Of a stretch of DNA of 64,000 nucleotides, positions 26,901 to 41,900 are shown piece after piece. The number at the start of each line of letters is the position of its first letter. Within the stretch, counting starts at the first letter, position 1. The translations under genes were made by a program, and so were the position numbers. The notes beneath the pieces are model-generated. The model ran no database searches. It saw only the letters and a list, made by a program, of their open reading frames with translations, and had not been told where the DNA came from. The DNA comes from Brachypodius melanocephalos. Taxonomy: Eukaryota; Chordata; Aves; Passeriformes; Pycnonotidae. The stretch lies in NCBI GenBank assembly GCA_013398615.1, contig VZSR01003807.1, forward strand, positions 7,191,404-7,255,403. Reading direction: 5' to 3'.

Positions 26901-29900
26901 AAATTTCATTATGGGATACTAAGGCAAACAAGCATGTAATACTGAACAGTAATAGCTAAGAAATATTTGTTAAAATTAAAGGGTTTTGCATGCACACAAA
27001 TATTTCCAATACTCAAAAAGTTTGAGTGGTAATGATAATGGCTAAGGCAAGAAAAGTATCACAATGCAAAGCCTGTCTACACAACTGTACACTACACATT
27101 CACAAGTGCATCTGTACAGATCTGTTAACAAACAAAAATACAACTCTATCAAAGCTTTACAATTTCTAAACACTAAACCAGAAGTTATCCAAAACAGCCC
27201 CTTTTAAGATTACTAAGAGCATGTATAGCTTAAACCCCAAAACTCCAAGACTAGAATTGTCAAATGACCCTAAGGCTTTGTTAACCCTACCTTTAACAGC
27301 CCTGAAACCAATTTAAACTCTAAAATGTCAAATGCATTTCCAGGTGGAAGCTCTATCTTTGCACTACATAGGAGAAAGAAAAGAGCAATTTATTGAGTCA
27401 TCTGTCAGTAAATCAATCTACACTATGGGATAATCATAATTTTACACCAGAGTTTTAAACAGGCATGGGAGACTAAATGTTCTGAACTAGACAGGATTGT
27501 GTAAAAGGATTTTTGTAAAATCCTGCAGTTGCTTTCACAACAAGCAATACAAGTTTTAGATGATAGCTGTGCTGGGAGGATAAACCCACACTGTGCTCTT
27601 AGAAGTAGCTGCCCCTTCTGGAGCCAAACCAAACAAATTCATACATGCAGTTGAGGAATGCGATTTCCTCTTTTCCATAAAGCTTAATTCTTTACCTTCA
27701 AAGTAAAAGTTTAACTTCTTGTACTAGTTTTCCTATGAAAATTCATTAATTGACAGCAATAGTCTTTAGCCAAGAATGAAGACACCTGCACACTTGAATT
27801 CTTTGTCGGAACTCTCAAGGCTATAATATGATTAATACACAATTAATAATAAGTGTGCATTACGGTAATCATTATGGCATGTAAACCTTGGATATCTGTT
27901 CACAGCCATTACTGCTATTACTTAGGAGAGAAAAGGAACAGGAACAGATGAAAAGTAATTTTAGCTATGATTGTACTATTAATTAAACAAAGCAGAGTAT
28001 AACAAGAATGACCTAAGTCTGTGAACTGGGAGGGTCTACCTATGACCAAGCTGAAGAAACTTGCAAGATAATCTCTGTTGCTATTCATCTTAAAACCTCA
28101 GGTATCCTGACAGAAGCACTGGCAGAAAGACAGCTCTCCTGGAAAAATTCTCTGGTTTCAGGTTATAGCATCCATGCAAATTGCTATGAATTACAAAAGC
28201 AAATCGATCCAAGAGTTTGTTTCAGAACTACAAAAACTATAACCTTCTATAACACCAATATATGTGCAAGTGACCTTCTAATAAGCTTCTAGTTTATCTC
28301 TGCAAACTCCAGAAACAAGAAATTTGAAAACTCTCCAAATTAAAGACATCATTACCATGCTGCATTAAAGAATCCCTAGAATTACAGCTGAAATTAACTG
28401 ATGTATAAAATTTCATGAGACTTTTGTCAGGTTTTTGCACAAGTTTTAAGCAGACATATCTCAGAAAAACCTACAATTGACTGGAAAACAGCATGATTAA
28501 AAATTACAACTAAAACTAACCTTGGTATGATGTAAAAGTTATAATTAAAAGCAAGCTGAAAAACAGGGTCCAAAAAAATACCCCAAGCCAAATAATCAAA
28601 CTTTCTAATACAGTTTCAGCACTGGATGATGTCAGTCACAGCTGATTTTAACATATAACATATAAGTTAAAAATTTGAATAGTTCCTGAAGGGGGATGGG
28701 GAAAAGAACATGACCAAGCAACTCCAGAAGAGTTCCGGGCATGTATTTTCTTCCACTTTGTCTCACCCTCGCTTTTTGAATCACTCATAGATTACTGTCA
28801 AAAAACTTTTTGATGCAAGATAAAAATTTTAAAAAGTCACATGCATGTAAAAACTGCTTCAGTTTTGTCAGAAACCTAAATTGCCTCTGGTAGAACTAAG
28901 AAATACTAACTTTTAAAGAGTTCTACTACATTGCACTGATTAAAAATTCACATAAAATCTCATAACTGTCACCAACAGTAATTTGCAAAAAAAAGAGTTA
29001 TGATTGATGTTCTCTGTGAACTTATGGAGCTAAGCAGGAAAAAACAACAGCTCTAAAAGTTTTGGTGTTTCATCATGAAATTATGACCTGTCTCATTTTT
29101 TTTATCAGTACTGATTTAATAACTCCTGTCTTATTTAGCAAAGAGTATATCAAGCAAAAGTCGCCTAACAGAGTAAGCCTCCATCATGTACAGCTTTCAT
29201 CACACTCTAAAGCTTTCACTTACACATCACATGTCTTTGGGCACGTGGCCGAAGTTGATTTTCTACACCCTCCCCCCACTGCTAGGGTCTGAAGGTAAAT
29301 GTTGATTTTGTTTTTAACCTTGACAAGCACCTGATGACACTGCCTGGCAGGCCTTAACAAAACACATATACTGCATGCTTCACAAACTATAAATTGCCAC
29401 CCAAAACATGTGAGTAGTATACCTGGGATGAATCACTGATAAATTCCAAAACACGATCCCAACTGGGAGCTTGTATCTGTAGAGCTAGCCTGAAATGACA
29501 ATTTACAGTCTAGCTAGTGTAGAGAGCCTTGTCTCTAAATAGATGCTGCTTTAAGACGGGAATCTGAATTTCTTTTCTGAGTAGAAAAAATAAGATGACA
29601 GAGAAATACATCATATTCTTGCAACACAAGAGAAGGGAAAAAAATCTCGCATTTCCATTCATATTTTAGAAGATACGTAACTCTTACTCTATGAAATTTT
29701 TTAAAAGATGCCTTTGTAAGTTTTCAGTTGTTTCATTAAGGACATACCATTTGCTAAATCCTAAGTATGTTGGCAGATACTGATGATCTACTGAATTGAC
29801 ATTTTATGATGAAACATACAGAATATCAGGGTTTTCAATGAGGAAGTATCAATCCCTTCCTGCCTGTTTTGGAAGTGGTTGAATGTACAATAGCAATATG

Positions 29901-32900
29901 CTTCTCTGTTGCATGCTGCCTGAATGCATGTGTAAGCTAGTATGATTTTCTTTTCCTTAAATACACTGTTGTTGCCTCAAAGAATAGGCATTTCTAAACC
30001 AACCACATTAGATAGCAAAGCACTTTTTCTAGGAAGATTTAGATACTAAATACTAATAGTCCCTGAAGATTATTAGTTATATAGCCAGTGAAAATATCTT
30101 ATAGGAAAAAAAATATTGAAGTATTAAAATAGAAATGTTTTCAAGATAGAGATTCAATTAAGGCACATCTTTCAAAGCAAAACCAAGGCAGCACAAGCTC
30201 CTTGAATTTTTGAAAACTCTAAATGCAGATACTAAATGTCCAAAAAAGGGAGAATGCAAAATCCAAAAGTGTTCTATCTCATATAGTTGCAATCCTATAA
30301 ATAAATCAAAGGGTAATGCTTAAATGTAACAAAATTATTATTTGTGGGAAATTATTGAAGCAATTATTGAAGTCTGGGTGACACACACACTGAAAAAACT
30401 ACAAATAATGAGAAATGTTAAATGATAACTAAAGAAATTATTTTCATTTTTTAAAATGACTGTAGCTCCAGTTAACCAAGACACTGTCAGCATGGTAAAG
30501 AGAAAGAATTACATGGTTAAGAAATTAACTCTTGAGTACAAAACTTGTTTAAACTTATTTCTAAATAAAATAATACAAGTAAATTCAGCTTTACAATATT
30601 TACTAGTTATGGTATTTCTACCCATCTTTTTCTTTTTTTCAAAACAATAATCCATCAGTGCCAGATCCTGGTTTTCAGTTCTGTATCATCTTAAGGTGGA
30701 GGCACTGCGTTTATGCCTTGCTCCCTTTCTGCTATGGCAGTAGAGGAAGAAAGACTATAGAGAAAGCACTCCTAGGCAATTCAGACTATTCTCTGAGATG
30801 TATTTATTTTTTCTTGTTGAGGGAAAAGAAATGGCAGAACTAAGTTTGTTTTGTAGTTTTGTTTGGGTTTTTTTTTTTTTAAACTCCATTTTTACCGTAG
30901 CTTAATCTACTCTACTTCATTTAAAAAAGGACTGAGATTACGTACCTCTGCCTGGGGGCTGGAGAAAAGTGGCATCCTAAGAAAAGGAACAATGTTATGC
31001 TTTTAAAAACTAAGCTTTACATTCTCCAGATTCTTGGATGCTGTGAATGATGTCGTAAGTCACACTCTCTCAGGTTATTCGTGGTTCTGATGGGTTACCT
31101 TCCTCACACAGATACCTGAACTTCAAAACTGCTTGGAAACTGAACAGGGCTGTGCAGTACTCAAACACCTCCTCTCTTAATCCCTATAAACATGTTTGTA
31201 GAAGTAACTTTTCATTTTTAGAAGAATCTCTCTGTAATCACAATGTTTATTCTTATCATTGCTACAAATACCCTAACTCTGAAGTTCTAAAGCTTTTTCT
31301 ACCAAAAAGGAAACCGAGCAAGGAAAGTTTCTAGTAAAATAACACTAAGTTTGTGAGTAAGATTTTAGCTCTACAAACATCAGCAAATTCCGAGATCAGG
31401 TTTCCTTCTGACTTTGAGATTTACTTATTTTAAAAAACAAAATACAGAGACTATTATGGTCACTTTTTCCTTTAAATTTCATTTAAAGATATCACGAACG
31501 AGGAATACAACCGACACAGGATGGATTGAAATCAGTTTCTATGAGTAAAACAATTGCTTAAAAACTACTAAGAAAAATAATTATGGTGAGTGAAGAAAAC
31601 AAAAAAAAAATCAAGTTCAGATGTTCAAAAAAATATTTGAATGCCATGAGATGACTTACTTATATAAGAGGTGCGAAGCTTTTTCACAGACTCTGAATAT
31701 AAGTTAGAAAGGCCGCACATGCAAGAAGCCACAGTCAGCATACCTTCATGAAGCAATGAGAAAAGGAAAGACGGAAACACTAACAGTACATTTGAGACAG
31801 AAAAGCCAGCCAAGTAACTTGTATAACCAGGTTATCAAAATGCTATTGCCATGCAGATTGTTAGTATCAGAAGTTAAGACGAAAAAAACATGACTTCATA
31901 TAACAGCTATATTCATGAGCAAAAAGGACTTCCATCATGAACATCCTAGAGACACAGCTGAAACACAGAGTTACGTGGATCAAATTTATTGGATTAAAAT
32001 AACAGTTAAGAAAACAAAGGCAAGTGATGTTTAAAGCTCCAAAAGGCAGTTTATTATCTATATGCATGAGGCAGAATTTAAGCCCTTTACTCCCAGGACA
32101 AATTAACACAGTCAAACAGTAAAGTTATTTCTTTCTCTCATAGTTTATTTCATACAAGAAAATATTTTATCTGACAGGACACCAACTATGTATGCTCTGC
32201 TCTATGTGCATGATTTTTAGATCTGTTTCCTCTGTTGAAATAAGCTGACTGGTGTTAACCAGATCTTTTTCAAACCATCCATTTACTACAATGCCTCCTA
32301 GAACATCCATTTCAATTTGAATAAAATATTACCTGAACAACTTACAAGGATTTATTATGGATCTCTTAAAGAAATTAACACTCAGTCACGAGGAAGGGTT
32401 TTTTTGAACAGTTTATTATTGTGTCTTGTGCTGTTTTCTGAAATAACTTAGGAGTATCCATGACACATCAGAGAGAAGAAAATTTTAAAATACTAAATTT
32501 TCCTTTTGGTTACAAAAAGCTTTGCCTTTTGATTGAAAAATCATTCCTTTTTAGCTAAAAAAACAGTCTTCAGCAATTTTTAAATCAAAGTCCTTTTTTT
32601 TCTTTTTCAAAGAGATTTATTTTACAAGTTTGTATGTAGAAGTTTATTTTGTTCATTTAAATCAAAGATTTCCTCTCAAGCATAACATAACAGTATTAAC
32701 AACATAACATGATTTAACTCATCAGGGACCTTTCTAGTCAAATTTTAAAACAGGAAGCCAAAAAAGATCCCAGCAAACACTCAGGGTATCTGTAAACATG
32801 AATGGATTTATACCAAGATGTAATATGGGTACTAGGTTTATTAGAGATATCTGAATACTACTTCATGTCGTGTAAATTTTTGCAAACTGCATATATCCAT

Positions 32901-35900
32901 TGGAAAGTTGCATTTTTTCTTAAAATATACATTACACTGAAAAATAAGTAATAGTATGAAACATCTGTAGATTCCCCTAACCAACAATTTTTAAGGAAAG
33001 ACGAATTAACAAAGCTGCAATAGCGACATTAGCAACTGATGAAGAAGAAAGAAAACCACAGTGAAGAGTGTTTGTATTCAAAGAATATACACTAAGATTA
33101 GAGGACCAATTGTGCCTTTCTTCTGAGCTTAAAATATGTTTTGGGTTACTCACCTCCAGATGGTTGCCGAGTTTTTCGGGGAGATCGTGGCTCTCTGCGA
33201 TAGGGATCATTGGAGCCATACAGCTCAATAGTGCCTAGATTCAAGAGCACTGTCTTCTGGAGGTAATCAACCATGGCAATACCATTACAGTTTCCAAAAA
33301 CTACTCTGGAAAAAGGGAAGTGAAAGGAAAGACAAGGCTAATTAAATGCTGGTAATGTTTCATACAAATATTTTTTGCAGTGCAGCATTTAATACTTCCT
33401 AATTTTTAGGAATTATCCTAGATACACTTATTTATAAATTACTATTTTAGAGTGCAGTATTGATTAATTGTTCTCTTGTAAAAAATGGTGCTGAGTAGAA
33501 CAGACCACTGTCAATGTACTTGCCAACCTATCTGACACAGAGCCTTAAGTGACTCTCACTCTTGTCTGTACAGTGCCAGGTGAAGAAGAATGATGCTGAT
33601 TTGCTTCTGCTCTTAGCATCATCAGTATCTGCCATGACCCACAAAGAATTCTTCCAGAGACACAAGAAACTGATTACCTCTATGTTGCTGTGCAGGTCAT
33701 GGGAACACACCCAGAGACTGAATCTTAATGGATAGCTTTAAATCACTTTGATGGAATAACGAAAGAACTGTGCAGCAAGCACTTACAGGCCATACGCTGA
33801 GTTGACGGCTAAGCTGGTTATCTGCTGAGGAGGTTCTCCACTCACCCACACCAGTTGGATAACAAGCTCGATTTGGTAGCCTGGAGACTGCTTGAGAGGA
33901 GAATTTTTAACTCTGCAAAGTAAACAAAACATGACATCTCCATTGCCTCTGTTTTTTCCTTATGGAATCAGAGTTCATTACATTTTACACCATGCCGGAT
34001 TTTAAAATGCTGGAAAATTGTGAAAATTATAATCAAAAGTAAATAAAAGCCACGTTGAAACTGGAAATTCACTTCTTTTGATTCACTACCTAATTGAAAA
34101 TTAATTGAACAATGATCACAAATATTTCATTTTTTCCAACCTCAGAACAAGGAATAACAGTGCTACTATGCTGTATTTCCTTGAATAGATAGAGGTGTTC
34201 AGTCAGTGTCTAAAAAAGAAGGTGTTACCTATTTTTTTCACTTTCCAAAAGAACTCTGATTTAGAGAATGTAAGGGGGTGAGAGGTGTACTTGGAATAAG
34301 CACAATGAAAAGGGAAACAGAAGCACAATCTACTGAGATAAATGCAAATAAAAAGCTGATGATATGGCAAAACCAAAATGAAAACAAGTATTGTAATGGT
34401 AGACCAATTGTACGCAATGAACCTGGGACTGGGGGAATTGAAACTCCTGTAAATATTTTGTTTGCATGCTGACAAATAAACTTACACAGAAAGGATTAGG
34501 TCTTGAATTTTTAACACAAAGAAAGTTACATAGAACAAGCTCCTGTTTCCTGAATTCCACTTATTTTACCCGTTTATTCTCACTAATGGATATGTTGGTT
34601 TGACAATACTTTTATAAGTTCAGAATTTTCCGATTTTTCTACTTAGATGAGTTTCCTTCAGAAATACACCTCTCAGAAATACACAGTACTAGTTTCCTTC
34701 AGAAATACACAGTACAATCAATACAATTTGAAAACTATGACCCAAATAAAACAACCCTATCAGAATTAATGGTTTATGGATGGACACACTCAAGAAATTA
34801 AAATCCAAGTTCGGATCTTAAAATTCAGAAAACAAAGTATATACTTAACATTATATCTCTAGATATATATATTACATATTTCTTATATTCTGTTAGAAAA
34901 AATGATGGCTCAGAAGTCACATAATGTACTCTTGTAGGAGAGTAAAAAAAGATAGACTTCTTAAACTCTAATTTCTCTAAATGGGTAAAAGCTCACATAA
35001 AGAAGCTTGCAGAAAAAACTCCCAATTTAAAAAGATAAAAAATCTTGTCAAAGGCCTACGATGAGAGCACTATTAAGGGGAGCCCCAAAACATCAGCTTT
35101 TCTATTTATTTGAAGCACAATAAGATATCAAAGTGACCGAACTGCTGCTATTAAAAACTGTTCGCTTTAAAGCGCAACCATCTATAGCTATACTAACACC
35201 TAAACCAAATTTTCCTAAAATCAGGTAAATCAAAATGCAAGGATTTGTTTTTTTAAATCAGCTTAAGAAGTTTAAAAAATTAAAACTGCAATAGTGTTTT
35301 CTTAAAGCAGAGCTCAACTTTCAGATACTTTGCTCTACAAAATAAAATGTTTTCACCAGCAAGGACGCATCTGTAATGATATCAAAGTACATATACTCTA
35401 ATCACATATTCTTGCCACATTTCATACTCACTGAAAATGTAACAGAATATACTTACTTTAAACATGGGACATTATCACGAAGTCCATCAGATGAACTGCT
35501 ACTAGTAGATGGATGAGACTGGGGAACAATGGATTGAGGATTGGAACCTGTGCCTGGAGTTGGTGCAGGTGGCACCTGCTCACCATCTGGAGTTTCAACG
35601 TCATTTATTTCATATAGGAGACGTACTTCCAGCATCTGTTCATTAAAGCAAAAAAAAAAAAAAATTATCAGTGAAGTCTGCCTTTCAAAACACTGCATAC
35701 AAATTAAATGAAGTGCAATTGAAGATAGTAGTGATATAAGTGACATCCAGGACTTTTCCCTCTTTTAAAAGGTAACAATTTAATAAACAGTGTAACTTAA
35801 AGACTCATGTAGTTTTCAGAAATACAGAGTCATACTATTACAGACTGAATATCTGAAGATTGCTAGAACTCGAATGTCTGACATATCTCCCAGTTTTCAA

Positions 35901-38900
35901 AAGTTTGCTTCTTAATATTGAAAGAAATAAATAATGGACCCATTTAATTACCATTCTGATGACATACATTCTCAGTTAGGAAGTCACTGAAAACCAGTAT
36001 CTCAATGTGCAATATTTACTTTTGTTGAATTTCATAATTAATTACTTTCCCTCAAAAAACCCACCTCTGTTTGAGTCAATTATTTTTTGTCCATGTCACC
36101 AATATAATTAAAGACAAAAAAAAAGTACATTGCTAGAACAGTCTAATTATAGCTAAAATGAAGTTAAAAAATGGCCATAATTCTTTACCGGAATGACTTC
36201 TGTTGTCACTTCCTGCTTGCTGAACCTGTAAATAATGACATGTGCAGAAACTCCTGCTATGCACAGCATTCTACTTTCTGGACACCATGAGATGATCTGA
36301 ATAGCATATGGATCTTCATCTACTATATCTGTGTTTGGCCTGTCATCTTTATTCCGTGATTTTTCAAATACTTTGGCTGTTTTTAGCTTATAGAGTACTT
36401 GCAGCGTTACTAGGAACAAAAAAAAAAAAGAGATAAATTAGTTTTGATCTAAACATATAGCTAATTCTTGAATTGTATCCTTCTCAGCTGTAATTTTAAT
36501 TCTGTGTTACACTTTCTTTCAACTGTCTTCATGCTGGTTTCAAACTTCACATGCATATTGCCTAGTCAAATGCCCAAATCACTATAAATACTAACCACAA
36601 CATTAGGAAAACCTAAATTAAAGCATCCTTTCTCCTCTTCCATATTTCAGTGGTTTTACTTGAATCACATTTCCCTAGTTCATCTATAAGACTGATGAAC
36701 TTTAAGTCTTTCCTATTAGAAAGACTCAAAAGTTTTTAAATCAATATAGAGGAGACTTGCAATTTCTCCCTTAATAGATTTGTCTGTTTTAGAAAAAAAA
36801 CTAAGTATTTTTAACAGACCTATGCTGAATAGCATTTTAAGCACACAATCAATCAGGTTTGGCTTCCCTCCTCCTCTCTCCCAGGTTCCACTCCCACTCC
36901 AAACTGAAATTAAAGATCTGTAACATTCCAAGTAGTCCTCCTCCCAGTTTTTAAACATATACATTGCATCTGTTCCCTCCCACAACCATACACGCCTCAG
37001 CCTTTTGGAATCTCACCAGTTTTCCACAAGTTTTCAAAGACAATTGGCGACGATTGCAAGATTGCTGTAAAAAACTTTTCAGTATCAAGAGTAAGGTTAG
37101 TTCCAACTAGACCAATTCAAACATCTAACTTTGTGGCATCATTTCTGCTCTGGATTCTTGCTGCATTTTTCACTGTGAGCTGTGTAGAATATCAGATGTA
37201 ATTGACATTTTAACTGAAGACGAACAACCTAGAAAAATCTGCACAGGAAAGATCTCTACTGAAAAGACTTACTTGCTGATGCATCCCAAAACTTGATTGA
37301 TCCATCAGCATGCCTATGAAATATTAAAAAAATAATGAGATGATGACAAGATTAGTTGGAGTGCTAGACCTCTGTTACTGATTGGAAGGCATACAGTTAA
37401 CATTCTGTTTCTATTAGTCTTCTCAATGACACTTTATTTCCAAGATTTATTAAAAGGTGATATTCACAAACATGTGCTCCAATTACTTCAGATAGAAGAG
37501 ACTAGAAAAACATTTGGAGGCTAACTCCTTGATGATCCCACTGCCCTGTATTAACTTACCATTTTAAACATTGAGGCGTACCTTACCATTCACTGTTTCT
37601 TAAAAGATGCCCTATATTAGGAGCAAGACTTGTAAAGAAGATGCCTAAATATACAGTATCCCACTGTTAATGAGTCACCTAACTTGTTTATTTAGCCTTG
37701 AGTTTGAGAATCAGATGACTATATTTTTTCAGGACTGTCTCAAAGTCTCTGCAATGTGTAGTACAAGGCGACAGTAATCCTGATTAGGGCTAATGGGCTG
37801 TTCTAAAAACACTTTAGTAGTGCTCTCACTTTCAGTGATACACTGCACAGTTATAAATTAAATTTTACTTATGTTCTTTACAGTAGTATTAGAAAGATCA
37901 GTCTCAAAATGATCAGATTTAAGTATTTGCTTGTCCTTTTTGTGATTAAAAATTTGGCTTTCCTTTGAGAACTGAACTCAATAACTACTTAATGGATGCA
38001 TAATGCTTTGAAACAATATTCAACTATTTTGCAAAAATCAAAGAATAAAAGGTAATTTTGATCCAAGATATTTTGATAGTAAGCACATGTAATCACAATA
38101 CCACATAAAAATAATAATGCCTGGGAAACACCTGCTATAATTTTGTTTCTACCTTCCTTCTCCCTTCCACATCATGCTTTACCTTCTCAGTAACATGCCA
38201 AGGACATGTCTGGTGATCACAATTTCATGATTCACTCAAACCACTCATACAAAACAATATTCTAAAAGAGCAACAAAAATTTCTCACTTCTACTTAAGGA
38301 GCTAAGAAAGCTATTAGTAGACTATGGCATCACTTACCCTGTAATAATTATCTCTGGATAGCTCTGAGTGATCAAACCCCAGTTGCCTCCACTGATAGGC
38401 CATTCCTGGAAGATTAACAAATACACTGAGGAAGAAAATATCATACAGTGCACAGTTAAGGCAAATTACTGCAGATACTGCAGATCCTCCCCAGATATTA
38501 GCCACATATATCCTCCCCTGCTACTAGCCACTGTCAAAGGCAGGTTGAGTCAGGTAAAGCTTTGGTCCCAGTATAGCCACTCCTGTTATTTAGAGCTTCT
38601 GATCCTCAGTATTTTAAGATACAAACATGTGTAGCAGATGTTGTACCTTCTTACTGTAACCCTGACGTTTCTGTCGAGCACCAACTGAATAGAGTGCAGG
38701 TATGAGATCCACAGGACAATCAGCAAAATATTCACAACAGGTAACTGGAGACTCATGTATAGTCAAAGGATAGGGATTCTCAAATATAGGATACCTTTAA
38801 AGGAAGAAGGAGGATAACTATTAATCTAGGGAAAACTTTTTTTTTAAAGTGCAGAACACAAGTAAGATACTAAGGACTAAGCTGGCATTCTTTTTGTACA

Positions 38901-41900
38901 GAGAAAAATAAATGCATATCAAATTAGACTACAAACAAATACACTACACAACTTTACTGCTCATCTAGTACACTGTAAAGATAGTGTAGTACTCTAGATG
39001 GAATCTAAAGTTTTAACAGTTTCTAGAGTTTTTCTACAATACTATTATTGCCTGTCATTTTGTATTTTCAAAAGGTTACTAATGAAGTGACCTGTGGAAA
39101 AAATTAAGCTGCCAAGTCTCTGTTGTAGTAACATGAATTTATTTCTAACTCTTCATTCAACTGTTCAGACTCCTGTCTCTCTTTGTATTAGCACACTGTA
39201 CTAAAATAGAAAGTTGTTTATGTGAAATGGACAAAACTTTCCTTAATCTACTTGCAACTCCAAGATCACTTATTGAAAATTACAGACAGCAACACTCAGT
39301 TGCCAATTAGAAGAACACGCACACACATGCTCCCTACCACTACCTCCATCTGAAAACTGAAAGAGGCTTAAAGAGGAAAAAAGGTCAATAATACTAACTG
39401 AGGTAAATGTATCTGTGTTCAAAGAACACTTATATCCAGAGAAATACATGCTATATGTTGTTTTCCCCTTTTTTATCTCCCCTTTTTTGAGAGGTCAAGA
39501 GACATAGCTTTCCAACCCATCTAAAGAAAAAATCAGCAATGACACATGAAAATATTCTGCACATCATGAACTTTATACAGGGCTATATGGAAAGCTACAA
39601 AAATTTTAAAAATTTTATTTTATTTTACTATTTTAAAAATTACATGCAGAAGAGGCTTAACTTTAACAAAATATGACAAATCCCCGTGAGAACACAAGGT
39701 AAAAGGAAGCCTGTAGATTGTTTTGGTATTAATTTTATTTCATTTTCAGGTGTAAAACAACTAATAGTTTGCAAGGCAATCATAATAAAGACCATTGTAA
39801 AAACAAACTGCTGAAGATTTTTTAGTATGAAATAGAAAGAGCTTTAACATAACTTCGAATTTCAGGCACTTAGAACTAAATATGAATATTGACACATAAT
39901 GCTATTGAAATATCAGAAACAAATTTTGGATACAACATACAGCCATGTAACATTCTGAAAACCTAAATGAAATTTCTCAATAGCTGCAGAGATACTAGGA
40001 CAAAACTTGACCTTTTTCCAGATTCCACAGTCTTCACTATCTAAGGTGTCACCATTGACTTTGAGGACAAATATTTACAGGTTTTTGTTTTACTATAGAA
40101 GGATGTTCTTCACAAGGATTTTTCTTCATTGACCATTGAAGATTTTAAATCAGAACCAGTACCAAGACTTTACCCAGTTCCTCTGCCCCTGATGCCTTAA
40201 CAGTTAGTTGTTACTGCCTATACAAATTTTAATACCCTCCATAAAAAAATTTCTAGTCTAGAATTATTAATCACCACTCATAACAGTGTATGGACTATTC
40301 CATGGACAAAACCACAAGAGACTCATAACGTTTTTGGAAGGTATTATTGGCGAATACTGCAATAGGATACTCCTTTGTAGCAATTTCTCATCACAGATGT
40401 AAACCAGAGAGTAGATGTTATCATTCAGATTTTATATACATGGTATTATTGCATCACTATGGAGCTACTTTAAGCAATATGGGTAGCAATTTATTTGGCA
40501 ATAAGATCAGCAAATATTTAAGTGATGACACAAGCCAAAATCACTTGAGTTATCTGATCAGTTCTTCTCCCTGCTGCCTTCCTCAAAACCGCAAGCTTCC
40601 CAAAACTTCAAACTCCCCTCACAACACTAAGGAATCAATTTCAAAATAAACTGTGATACTTAAAAAGCAGAAGTGATCTATGAATAACTTTCGTCAGTCA
40701 ATCAAGCCTGGAAAAAGTCACATGATACTCTACTCATCTATACATTACTACACATTGACTTGAAAGAAGTTGATATTACAAGATTGTCAGTTCATTTGAA
40801 GAAAATTTATATTTAATATTTAAAATTTTATTTTCTGAGGTATTAGGTTAGACTAAAAAGCTACAAAGTAGAACAGTAGGCTGATCACTACAAGCAATGA
40901 TTAAACAGACTACAGAGAATTCTTACCCATTTTGTGCAAGGTCAATCAGTACTAAGTCCTTTTCTAGGAGAACAACTACAGCATATGGTTCCTGAAAGTC
41001 TGAAAACAACAACAAAAAGTTACCTGTTGGTAAAGAGAGCCCATGCATGTACAGTCTCAAGAATGGAATCAGTGCTTGCACTCTGGCAGCTGAGATTAGA
41101 AAGCCACTTAAGATTACTATAGTTTTTTGAAGATATTTTATACAAGCTGACTCCTGAATACTCCAAGTTAAGTTTGGAAAAATCATGTGCTTTTATTCAG
41201 TAGTCTCAACAGCTCAAATAACAGAAAAAGGAACCTGCAGAGTAACTTCTATAAGCAGGCTATACGAGAGAAAGATCCAATTTTTGAGTAATATCCTCCC
41301 ACTCCTCAACTGCTTTTCCTCATATTCAGTGGGGTTTAAGTTCTAAATTATTACAAAATGGCTCAAAAGACTGACTTGACAGTAAAATAAGACACTTGAG
41401 AAAGTTTCCAAAGCTTTAATTGCCCCTCTTTCAGCCAGATCTCTGGTGGAAGCTGACAGCTAAAACCATTGGAATCACCAGCAATATAATATTATTCACC
41501 TGAGATAACTACTTAAACTATGATAAGAAATCCCCTGCTGCAGAATAGAGAGTACAGGTTAGTGATGAAATCCATCTAAGTACTGGAATGAATAAAGCCA
41601 CTAAAAGTTTAAAATAATACAAAAATGCTCCTCATGGTTTAGCACTGACTGGAAATGCCTTATGTGCCTAAATATCCACAGATGAACACATCTGCTCCAG
41701 TAACTACAGCTTAAAGTTGTAATGCTTTTGGTGCATGCTTCTGGGATTAAAGAGAAAAAACATGCTATGAGTAACTGGCTTTTTTCTAGACGCAAAATTG
41801 GCTTTATAATAAACTATTCTGTTATGATGTTTTGGCAAGGAAACCACACTTCAGACAATAGGGATAACAGATGTTGCTGCTGCAGTCTGATCCCCAGAGA

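Noticed and set aside
26989..31855. Six TGCATG (RBFOX-type) words on the transcript strand in intron E14-E15
   Set aside because: Positions 26989, 27644, 28173, 28840, 31718 and 31850 are far from exon borders, and the neighbouring intron shows a similar density, so this looks like background.
39600..39642. A/T-only stretch
   Set aside because: Simple low-complexity intron sequence without periodicity or palindromic design.
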